A DNA stretch of 5,121 nt from Oscillospiraceae bacterium (GTDB taxonomy: Bacteria; Bacillota; Clostridia; Oscillospirales; Oscillospiraceae): the NCBI GenBank assembly GCA_902766215.1, contig CACXCV010000189.1, positions 1 to 5,121 of the forward strand, in the 5' to 3' direction. Below, piece by piece: positions 1-5,121 of this stretch (positions are counted from its first letter, which is position 1; each line of letters starts with the position of its first letter). The notes beneath the pieces were generated by a model. It saw only the letters and a program-made list of their open reading frames with translations, had not been told where the DNA came from and searched no databases. Both the position numbers and the translations under genes were made by a program.

Positions 1-189
1 GCGCCGGTGCTGCTGCTGGACGAGGCAACCTCGGCCCTGGACGAGGCAACCGAGGCGCAGCTGCTGCACAACCTGATGACCAGCGGCATGGTTCACACCT
101 GCATTTTTGCCACGCATCGCCCCGGCACGGCCAAGCGCTGCACGCGCCGCTACCGGGTGGACGGAGGGACCGTCCGGGAGGAGCCATGA
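1..189 (+). CDS. ABC exporter ATP-binding protein, C-terminal end (partial)
   Basis: This is the last 62 residues of an ABC transporter ATPase whose 5' part lies before the window. The fragment opens directly in the Walker B block (LLLDEATSALDE), with the catalytic glutamate and the D-loop following it, and then has the switch histidine in ATHRP. It ends about 20 residues later with the VDGGTVRE turn, which is where exporter-type nucleotide-binding domains normally stop. The DEATSALD wording is typical of ABCB/MsbA-like exporters rather than of uptake systems. The substrate cannot be read from this piece. Its stop codon overlaps the start of the S24/S26 peptidase gene (ATGA), and a PqqD-like gene follows, so export of a peptide or modified peptide is a reasonable inference; a lipid or glycan substrate is the alternative given the polysaccharide genes downstream. 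The family call is secure, the substrate is unknown. Confidence 0.93.
   Translation, partial: APVLLLDEATSALDEATEAQLLHNLMTSGMVHTCIFATHRPGTAKRCTRRYRVDGGTVREEP
176..183 (+). promoter_or_regulatory. Ribosome binding site before the S24/S26 peptidase gene
   Basis: GGGAGGAG lies inside the last codons of the ABC transporter gene. Two consecutive ATG codons follow, at 186 and 189. From the end of this motif the first ATG is only 2 bases away and the second 5, so the second may be the start actually used; the proteins differ by one methionine. Confidence 0.65.
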
Positions 190-659
190 TGACAGGGCAA
201 ACGACGCAGACCGCGGCGCTGATCGAGCGCTATCGCGCGCTGCTGGAGACGGACGGCACGCCGCTGCCTCTGCCGGTGACCGGCAGCAGCATGCTGCCCT
301 TTCTGTCGCCGGGGCGCGACAGCGTGCTGCTGGCCCGGCCCAACAGGCGGCTTCGCCGCGGCGACATGGCGCTCTACCGCCGGGAGGGCGGGGGGTATGT
401 GCTGCACCGGATTGTCGCCTGCCAGCGGGACGGCGGCTTTGCCATGGCGGGCGACGCGCAGCAGCTGGTCGAGCGCGGAATCCGGCGCGATCAGATCGTG
501 GCGGTGGTGTGCGCCGCGGTGAGAAAAGGGCGCTGCCAGGGGCCGGGCTGCTTCTGGTGGGAGTTTTTTGCCCGCGTGTGGCCGCGCGTGCTGCCCCTGC
601 ACGGGGGGCTGTGCCGGGCATACGGGGTGCTATCAAGGTTCAGGAGGGGACAAAAGTGA
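186..659 (+). CDS. S24/S26 family signal-peptidase-like protein
   Basis: A 157-residue protein of the signal peptidase I (S26)/LexA (S24) fold. The nucleophile box is at residues 32-38 (TGSSMLP), with Ser35 before Met as the expected catalytic serine. The second conserved block, RRGDMALY (57-64), runs into YVLHRIVA (71-78), where bacterial signal peptidases carry the general-base lysine. Here that position is His74, as in the ER/archaeal/SipW type, which uses Ser-His. The third block is MAGD (87-90), with Asp90 a plausible acid. There is no clear N-terminal membrane anchor; residues 121-149 are rich in aromatic and hydrophobic residues and might touch the membrane. At 157 residues it is short for a housekeeping signal peptidase. 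It is translationally coupled to the exporter upstream and the PqqD-like gene downstream, so a dedicated substrate, such as an exported peptide or matrix protein, is inferred. The fold is confident, the substrate unknown. Confidence 0.85.
   Translation: MMTGQTTQTAALIERYRALLETDGTPLPLPVTGSSMLPFLSPGRDSVLLARPNRRLRRGDMALYRREGGGYVLHRIVACQRDGGFAMAGDAQQLVERGIRRDQIVAVVCAAVRKGRCQGPGCFWWEFFARVWPRVLPLHGGLCRAYGVLSRFRRGQK
642..647 (+). promoter_or_regulatory. Ribosome binding site that fixes the GTG start of the PqqD-like gene
   Basis: AGGAGG sits 8 bases before the GTG at 656. It is the reason to start the PqqD-like gene there rather than at the distant upstream ATG at 107 in the same frame, which would run across the whole peptidase gene. 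Confidence 0.8.
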
Positions 660-928
660 AAACATCCAGGGACTTTATCCTGCGGGAAATCGCGGGAGAA
701 TACATTCTGGTGCCGACCGGCGAGGCGGCGGTGCGGCTCAACGGTCTGATTGCGCTCAACGAGCTGGGCTGCTTTATCTTTCAGACTCTGCAGACGGAGC
801 AGACCGAGCAGACGCTGGTGGACGCGATTGTGGCGGAATACGACGTGACCCGGGAAGAGGCCGCGGCGGATGCGCAGGCCTTTGTGCAGCAGCTTGCCCA
901 GGCCGGCGTGCTTGCAGAAGATGATTGA
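656..928 (+). CDS. PqqD-like small protein (RiPP recognition element fold)
   Basis: A 90-residue PqqD-family protein starting at GTG, with its start overlapping the peptidase stop codon (GTGA). It reads as a complete PqqD domain: the N-terminal strands FILREIAGEYILVP (7-20), the hallmark LNGLIALNELGCFIF (28-42), then helices including LVDAIVAEYDV (54-64) and the closing helix with QQLAQAGVL (78-86). PqqD itself binds the leader peptide of PqqA and presents it to a radical SAM enzyme; stand-alone relatives act as recognition elements in lasso and other modified-peptide pathways. PqqD-like proteins also occur in exopolysaccharide loci, where their role is unclear. Here it sits between a peptidase and cpsB, with no precursor or modifying enzyme visible. 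The family assignment rests on the length and the LNE(L)G core; the bound partner is not known. Confidence 0.85.
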   Translation: MKTSRDFILREIAGEYILVPTGEAAVRLNGLIALNELGCFIFQTLQTEQTEQTLVDAIVAEYDVTREEAAADAQAFVQQLAQAGVLAEDD

Positions 929-1667
929 CCTCCACGCGCACATTCTGCCGGGGATGGACGACGGCGCGCCCTCGCTGGAGGCCTCGCTGGAGATGGCGCG
1001 GCTGGCCGTGGAGAGCGGCGTGAAAGCCATGGCCGCCACGCCGCACTGCGGCCTGCCGGACGGGGACGGTCCGGACGCCGGACAGGTGCGCACCGCAGCG
1101 GCGCGGCTTGGCCGGGCGCTGGAGCGGGCGGGGATCCCGCTGCGGCTCTATGCGGGGATGGAGATCTTCGGCACGGCGCAGACGGCGCAGCGGCTTCGTG
1201 AGGGCACGCTGATTCCGCTGGCCGGGTCGCGCTATCCGCTGATCGAGTTTCCGTTTGAAGGCTATGCCCGGCAGGCCACGCAGATTCTTGAGGCGGTGCT
1301 GCGGCTGGGGATGCAGCCCATTGTGGCGCATCCGGAGCGCTATCGCTATGCCCAGGCCGACCCGCAGCTGCTCAACGAGTGGGTGGATATGGGCTGTCTG
1401 CTGCAAATCAACCGCGGCAGCCTGCTGGGTCGCTTCGGCCCGCGGGAGGAGACGCTGGCACACCGGCTGGTTGGCCGGGGCTTTGCCGCCTTTGTGGCCA
1501 GCGACGCGCACACGCCGGTGGTCAGAACGCCGTGGCTGCGCGATGTATGGGCGCTGCTGTGCCGCGAGTATTCCGAGGAGACAGCACGCCTGCTGCTGGA
1601 GGAAAACCCGGCGCGGGTGCTTGGCAACCGGGCGATGGATATGGACGAGCCGGAATGGTTCGATTGA
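921..1667 (+). CDS. cpsB: CpsB/YwqE-type PHP-domain protein-tyrosine phosphatase
   Basis: A 248-residue manganese-dependent phosphotyrosine phosphatase of the PHP family, which dephosphorylates the BY-kinase of capsule/exopolysaccharide systems. Metal-site motifs are all present: DLHAHILPGMDDG (3-15; His5, His7, Asp13/Asp14), ATPH (39-42; His42), GMEI (79-82; Glu81), IEF (108-110; Glu109), AHPER (136-140; His137, Arg140) and ASDAH (193-197; Asp195, His197). Length matches the usual ~245-255 residues. I chose ATG 921 rather than the in-frame ATG at 870 because the family begins exactly with the M-(I/Y)-D-x-H-x-H segment. The start overlaps the PqqD-like gene by 8 bases, and no good ribosome binding site precedes it, so translation probably depends on coupling. 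It stands just upstream of an Ig-like protein and two BY-kinases, its expected substrates. All catalytic residues appear intact. Confidence 0.95.
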   Translation: MIDLHAHILPGMDDGAPSLEASLEMARLAVESGVKAMAATPHCGLPDGDGPDAGQVRTAAARLGRALERAGIPLRLYAGMEIFGTAQTAQRLREGTLIPLAGSRYPLIEFPFEGYARQATQILEAVLRLGMQPIVAHPERYRYAQADPQLLNEWVDMGCLLQINRGSLLGRFGPREETLAHRLVGRGFAAFVASDAHTPVVRTPWLRDVWALLCREYSEETARLLLEENPARVLGNRAMDMDEPEWFD

Positions 1668-1671
1668 GGAG
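1667..1671 (+). promoter_or_regulatory. Ribosome binding site for the GTG start of the Ig-like protein
   Basis: AGGAG overlaps the last base of the cpsB stop codon and lies 8 bases before the GTG at 1680, which supports that GTG as start. The encoded N-terminus then begins with a lysine-rich segment and a hydrophobic stretch, as expected for an exported protein. Confidence 0.75.
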
Positions 1672-1679
1672 AGCAGAAC

Positions 1680-2522
1680 GTGAAGAACAAAGGGAAAAAA
1701 CTCCTTCTGCTGGTCACTGCGGCCTGCTGCGCGGCCTTTGGGGCATACAGCTGCCTCAGTCAGGGCGGACACGATCGGGAAGCGCCGGTGATCTTCATGG
1801 CGCAGAGCGAGCTGCGGCTGTCGGTGACCGACGAGCCGGCCCGTCTGCTGGACGGCGTGACGGCCGCCGATGCGCACGACGGCGACGTGACTGCCTCGCT
1901 GGTGGTCGAATCGGTGCGCGGCATGGTGTCGGACCGGCGCTTTACCGTGACCTATGCGGCCTTTGACGCGGCGGGCAACGTGGCCAAGGCGCAGCGGACC
2001 GTCTGCTATGAGGACTATGTCAGTCCGCATTTTTCCCTGTCGGCGCCGCTGATTTTCCGTGCGGGCGTCATGCCGGATGTGTTCTCAGTGGTGGGAGCGG
2101 TGGACGTGTTCGACGGCGACCTCAGTGACCGGGTGAAGGGGACGCTGGTCAGCGGCGAGCGGCAGCTGTTCGAGGCCGGCGAGTATGCTGTGGCCTTCCG
2201 CGTGACGAACAGCCTGGGCGACACGGCCTATCTGACTGCGCCGGTGCTGGTGACGGAGGAAAGCCCCGGCACGGCCGGGCTGACGCTGCGCAGCTATCTG
2301 GTCTATCTCCGGGTGGGCGAGCGGTTCTCGCCTGAGACATATCTGCTGGCGCTTCAGGCGGGGGAAAGGACCGTCGGCCTGCAGCCGCTGCCGGAGGGGG
2401 CATCGGTTCAGACCGCGGGCGAGGTGAACACGGCGGTTCCCGGCGTGTATTGCGTGGACTATACGGTAACCTGCGGCGCCGATACCGGGCGGACGCGGCT
2501 GCTGGTGGCGGTGGAGGAATAG
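1680..2522 (+). CDS. Exported protein with three Ig-like (DUF5011-like) domains
   Basis: A 280-residue protein beginning with KNKGKK and a hydrophobic segment (about 8-23), a signal peptide or single membrane anchor. A Cys pair lies at 16-17 and another Cys at 25, but neither context is a clean lipobox. Three Ig-like domains follow. Domain 1 (about 34-110) has the DUF5011 signature: DGVTAADAHDGDVT (58-71) and YAAFDAAGNVAKA (92-104). Domain 2 (about 114-192) has VFDGDLSD (143-150) and TNSLGDTA (176-183). Domain 3 (about 198-279) has lost the DGD motif but keeps the terminal PGVYCVDYTV strand (254-263). Such domains mediate binding outside the cell; no enzyme motif is visible. Placed between the phosphatase and the kinases of a polysaccharide operon, it may be an extracellular partner of the chain-length/export complex or a polymer-binding protein; that role is inference. 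Confidence 0.82.
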   Translation: MKNKGKKLLLLVTAACCAAFGAYSCLSQGGHDREAPVIFMAQSELRLSVTDEPARLLDGVTAADAHDGDVTASLVVESVRGMVSDRRFTVTYAAFDAAGNVAKAQRTVCYEDYVSPHFSLSAPLIFRAGVMPDVFSVVGAVDVFDGDLSDRVKGTLVSGERQLFEAGEYAVAFRVTNSLGDTAYLTAPVLVTEESPGTAGLTLRSYLVYLRVGERFSPETYLLALQAGERTVGLQPLPEGASVQTAGEVNTAVPGVYCVDYTVTCGADTGRTRLLVAVEE

Positions 2523-2526
2523 GGGC

Positions 2527-3972
2527 ATGGCGGAAGAAAGAACAGCGGCGCAGAGCGGCCAGACCGGGCTGCTGCCGTTCGACCCGATTGTAGCGGTTCT
2601 GGATGTGCTGCGGCGCTGGTATCTGGTGGCGGCTGCGGCGCTGATTGCCGCGCTGGGCGTGTTTGCCGGCGCCGAACTGACCTATCGGCCTGCGTATACC
2701 ACCACAACCACCTTTGTCGTCTCGCTGCGCGAAAGCTCGTCCTCGGTGTATCAGAACCTGTCGGCCGCCAGCAGCCTTGCCGTGGCGTTTTCCGAGGTGC
2801 TTAACAGCTCGATCCTGCGCAAAACGGTGGAGCAGTCGCTGGGTGCGCCGTTTGACGGCCGGATCGAGGCGGCGGCCGTGGCTGAGACCAATCTGCTGAC
2901 CATGCGCGTGACGGCCGGCGACCCGCGAACGGCGTTTCTGGCCACGCAGGCGGTGATCGAGCAGCACTCGGTGGTGTCCTATCAGGTGATGGGCGACATC
3001 ATTCTGGAGGTGCTGCAGCAGCCCCGGGTGCCCGTGGCGCCGTCCAAGCCGCTTCAGGCGGCGGGCAGCGCAAAGAAAGCGGCGCTGCTGACGGCTGCGG
3101 CCATGTGCGTGCTGCTGGCGCTGTGCTCGGTGCTGCGCGACGCCGTGCGCAGCACCGAAGAGGCCGGGCGCAAGCTCGACTGCCGCGTGCTGGGGCAGAT
3201 TCGCCACGAGCGCAAGAGTCAAACCCTGCGCGCGGCCCTCCGGCGGAAAAAGACCGGCATCCTGATTACCAGCCCGCTGATATCCTTTTCCTATGCGGAA
3301 ACCATCCGCACCCTGCGCCGCCGGGTCGAGCAGTATATGCCCGAGGGCGGAAAGACGCTGCTGGTCACCAGCGCGCTGGAAAACGAGGGAAAGTCCACCG
3401 TGGCGGTAAACCTGGCCCTGTCGCTGGCGCAGAAGCGCAGGCGCGTGCTGCTGATCGACGGCGACCTGCGCAAGCCGGCCTGCTGCCGGATTCTTGCCCA
3501 GCCGTGGCAGGGCGGCGGGACGGCGGCGGTTGCGTGTGGGCGGCTGAGCCTGGAAAACGCGGTCAGGCCGTATGCCAGGGGGCAAACGCTCTTTCTGCTG
3601 CTGGAGGACCGTCCTGCCGGCGACTCGGCGGCGGTTGCCGCCTCGGAGGGGATGGCGGCGCTGCTTGCCGCGGCCAGGGCGGCGTATGACTATGTGATTC
3701 TGGACACGCCGCCCATGTCGGCCGGGCTGGACGCCGAGTGCCTTGCTGACCTGGCGGACGCGGCCATTCTGGTGGTGCGGCAGAACTATGCCGGCACAAA
3801 GCAGCTGTGCGGCGCGCTGGATGTGCTCAGCAGCGCCGGGGCAGAGGTGCTGGGCTGCGTGCTCAACGACTGCCGTACCTCGCTGCTGACCGATCGGGGC
3901 GGCTATGGATATGGCTATGGGCGCTATGGAAAATACGGCGCGCAGGCGTCCGGGCAGGAAGACAACCGGTAA
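2527..3972 (+). CDS. Fused Wzz/CpsC chain-length domain and CpsD-type tyrosine autokinase, copy 1
   Basis: A 481-residue membrane BY-kinase combining both halves that are separate CpsC and CpsD proteins in many Firmicutes. The N-terminal Wzz domain has a membrane helix at about 31-50, an external region of about 130 residues, a proline-rich stretch (PRVPVAPSKP, 166-175) and a second helix at about 183-203. The cytoplasmic kinase has the oligomerisation motif EX2RX2R (Glu258, Arg261, Arg264), Walker A ALENEGKS (283-290; Lys289), Walker A' LLIDGDLRKP (308-317; Asp311, Asp313) and Walker B VILDTPP (390-396; Asp393). The tail has Tyr460, 462, 464, 467 and 470, the autophosphorylation cluster that CpsB should dephosphorylate. 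Oddly, the family's conserved GPxPPNPxELL stretch is replaced by LEDRPAGDSAAVAASEGM (359-376). GGAGG at 2513-2517, 9 bases before the ATG, supports the start. Role: control of polysaccharide chain length and export. Confidence 0.93.
   Translation: MAEERTAAQSGQTGLLPFDPIVAVLDVLRRWYLVAAAALIAALGVFAGAELTYRPAYTTTTTFVVSLRESSSSVYQNLSAASSLAVAFSEVLNSSILRKTVEQSLGAPFDGRIEAAAVAETNLLTMRVTAGDPRTAFLATQAVIEQHSVVSYQVMGDIILEVLQQPRVPVAPSKPLQAAGSAKKAALLTAAAMCVLLALCSVLRDAVRSTEEAGRKLDCRVLGQIRHERKSQTLRAALRRKKTGILITSPLISFSYAETIRTLRRRVEQYMPEGGKTLLVTSALENEGKSTVAVNLALSLAQKRRRVLLIDGDLRKPACCRILAQPWQGGGTAAVACGRLSLENAVRPYARGQTLFLLLEDRPAGDSAAVAASEGMAALLAAARAAYDYVILDTPPMSAGLDAECLADLADAAILVVRQNYAGTKQLCGALDVLSSAGAEVLGCVLNDCRTSLLTDRGGYGYGYGRYGKYGAQASGQEDNR
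3898..3939 (+). repeat. Gly-Tyr codon microrepeat encoding the autophosphorylation tail of kinase copy 1
   Basis: Short near-repeats of TATGG encode a Gly-Gly-Tyr-Gly-Tyr-Gly-Tyr run followed by two more tyrosines (residues 458-471). This is the tyrosine cluster of BY-kinases, with four TAT and one TAC codon. Tyrosine clusters are phosphorylated between neighbouring kinase subunits. The repeated DNA could gain or lose Gly-Tyr units by slippage, which would alter the number of phosphosites. Confidence 0.75.
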
Positions 3973-3984
3973 GGCGGAGAAACA

Positions 3985-5121
3985 ATGGACAACACAACGA
4001 GTGAAGTGAAAATTGCGGGGATTGACCTCCGGCAGCTCCTGCCGGACGGGCTGCGCATCATGCGCCGCACGCTGGCCGCCTTTGCCGTGCTGACGCTGCT
4101 GTGCGCCGCGGCGCTGTGCTGGCAGACCGGGCGGAGCTACCGGCCGATGTACCGCGCCAGCGCGACGTTTACGGTCTATGTGACCAACCCGCTTCAGTCG
4201 GAGATCCGCAGCTATAACACGGCCACAGCAGAGCAGATGGCAAAGACCTTCCCCTATATCCTCACCAGCGGCGCGCTGAGCGATCGGGTGCGGCAGGCGC
4301 TGGACATCGCCGCCATGCCGGCGGTCTCGGCCACGGTGCTGAACAGCACCAACATCTTTACCCTGACGGTTTCCTCGTCCGATCCGCAGCAGGCCTATGC
4401 GGTTCTGCAGGCGGTCATCGAATATTATCCCGAGGTGGCCGAGTTTGTGGTGGGGCCAACGGTGATGCACCTGCTTGACGAGAGCGGCGTGCCGGCGCAG
4501 CCCTATAACAGCCGCCAATACCGCCAGGCTGTGCAGCGGGCGCTGCTGATCGGCACGGTGCTGTGGATTGTGGTTTCGTTTGTTCTGGCTTCGCTTCACG
4601 CGACGGTACACAATGAGGAGGAGCTGAAGCAGATGCTCAACCTGCATCTGCTTGGCACGCTGCCGGCCGTCCGGGGCAGAAAGGAAAAGCCTGCCTGCCC
4701 CCGCTTTGATGAACAGGCGGCGCCGGCCGGCTTTTCCGAGTCGGTTCACCTGCTGCGCATGCGCACGGAAAAGCAGATGCAGCAGCAGAACGTCCGGGTT
4801 CTGCTGGTTTCCAGCGCAACCCCCGGCGAGGGAAAGACCACCGTGGCGGTCAATCTGGCGGCGGCGCTGGCCTCCTGTGGGCGGCGTGTGGCGCTGCTGG
4901 ACTGCGACCTGCGCAATCCGTCGGTCGCCAGGGGCTTCGGCCTGGAAAACGGCGCCGGTCTGACGGAGTATCTCCGCGGCGCGGCGGCATATCCGCAGAT
5001 TGTCCGGCCCAGCGGCGTGGAAAACCTGTCGTTGGTGCTTGCCGGCAGGCCGGCTGCCGATGCGGCGGAGCTGCTGGCCGGCCCGGCCTGCAAAGCGTTG
5101 ATCGGCGCCTGCCGCCGCGCC
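3985..5121 (+). CDS. Fused Wzz/CpsC chain-length domain and CpsD-type tyrosine autokinase, copy 2 (partial, 3' end missing)
   Basis: An open frame without a stop runs from ATG 3985 to the window end (379 residues). It starts 12 bases after copy 1, with GGCGGAG at 3973-3979 as ribosome binding site. Layout repeats copy 1: membrane helix about 29-46, external Wzz-like region, a short proline motif GVPAQP (168-173), second helix about 184-204, then the kinase domain. Walker A is ATPGEGKT (278-285; Lys284) and Walker A' is ALLDCDLRNP (303-312; Asp306, Asp308). The loop corresponding to GPxPPNPxELL reads LAGRPAADAAELL (352-364), keeping ELL but lacking the prolines. The oligomerisation motif is changed: Glu252, His255 and Arg258 instead of E-R-R. 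Walker B and any tyrosine tail lie beyond the window. The two copies share little outside the motifs, so this is an old duplication or independent recruitment rather than a recent copy. The role is again polysaccharide length/export control. Confidence 0.92.
   Translation, partial: MDNTTSEVKIAGIDLRQLLPDGLRIMRRTLAAFAVLTLLCAAALCWQTGRSYRPMYRASATFTVYVTNPLQSEIRSYNTATAEQMAKTFPYILTSGALSDRVRQALDIAAMPAVSATVLNSTNIFTLTVSSSDPQQAYAVLQAVIEYYPEVAEFVVGPTVMHLLDESGVPAQPYNSRQYRQAVQRALLIGTVLWIVVSFVLASLHATVHNEEELKQMLNLHLLGTLPAVRGRKEKPACPRFDEQAAPAGFSESVHLLRMRTEKQMQQQNVRVLLVSSATPGEGKTTVAVNLAAALASCGRRVALLDCDLRNPSVARGFGLENGAGLTEYLRGAAAYPQIVRPSGVENLSLVLAGRPAADAAELLAGPACKALIGACRRA

Noticed and set aside
107..655. Long upstream extension of the PqqD-like frame
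   Set aside because: The extension crosses the ABC and peptidase genes in another frame and is Ala/Arg/Gly-rich without domains. The AGGAGG at 642-647 and the GTG at 656 give a protein of exactly PqqD length.
870..920. Alternative earlier start for cpsB at ATG 870
   Set aside because: It would add 17 residues before the M-I-D-L-H-A-H N-terminus that the PHP phosphatase family uses as its first strand.
1725..1756. Possible lipoprotein signal in the Ig-like protein (Cys16, Cys17 or Cys25)
   Set aside because: The residues before each cysteine do not match the L-[ASTVI]-[GAS]-C lipobox well, so I call only a signal peptide or membrane anchor.
774..2030. A 418-codon open frame on the - strand
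   Set aside because: It is antisense to cpsB and the Ig-like gene, both well supported, and its translation is Arg/His/Gln-rich low-complexity sequence typical of a shadow frame.
2149..4749. An 866-codon open frame on the - strand
   Set aside because: It lies opposite two kinase genes with clear family motifs and part of the Ig-like gene. Its protein is rich in Arg, Gln, His, Gly and Pro with no recognisable domain, as expected from the reverse complement of GC-rich, codon-biased genes. The length alone is striking but is explained by composition.
5041..5065. GCCGGC-type inverted repeats near the right end
   Set aside because: They are short GC-rich palindromes inside the kinase 2 coding frame, with no T-run after them, so they are not a terminator or a regulatory hairpin that I can support.

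Overview
The window is one gap-free, co-directional stretch of coding sequence: seven genes, all on the + strand, with neighbours overlapping by 4-8 bases or separated by 4-12. It opens inside an ABC exporter gene and closes inside a second tyrosine autokinase gene, so it is an internal slice of a longer operon. No promoter, terminator, RNA gene, insertion sequence, CRISPR array or intergenic space above 12 bases is visible. The DNA is GC-rich (roughly two thirds by eye), with strong AGGAGG-type ribosome binding sites and two GTG starts. A CpsB-type PHP phosphatase with bacterial tyrosine (BY) kinases is typical of Gram-positive polysaccharide loci. I infer a GC-rich member of the Clostridia (Oscillospirales-like, gut type); this lineage call is an inference, not a proof.

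Left part (1-928) is a compact module: the C-terminus of an ABC exporter ATPase, an S24/S26 signal-peptidase-like protein with an apparent Ser-His rather than Ser-Lys active site, and a 90-residue PqqD-like protein. PqqD-like domains usually bind leader peptides in peptide-modification systems, and an exporter plus a leader/signal peptidase fits the same theme, but no precursor peptide or modification enzyme lies in the window.

Right part (921-5121) is an exopolysaccharide/capsule control module: a CpsB/YwqE-type manganese-dependent phosphotyrosine phosphatase, an exported protein with three Ig-like (DUF5011-like) domains, and two tandem proteins that each fuse a Wzz/CpsC chain-length domain to a CpsD-type BY-kinase domain. 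The first kinase is complete with a five-tyrosine C-terminal tail; the second is cut off by the window end before its Walker B motif.

Working model: the kinases autophosphorylate on tyrosine and control polymer length and export, CpsB removes the phosphates, and the Ig-like protein acts outside the membrane on or near the polymer machinery. The two kinases differ in which conserved motif has decayed, suggesting divided roles or a mixed oligomer. How the ABC/S26/PqqD module connects to the polysaccharide is the main open question; the overlap of the pqqD-like stop with the cpsB start shows the two modules are expressed together.
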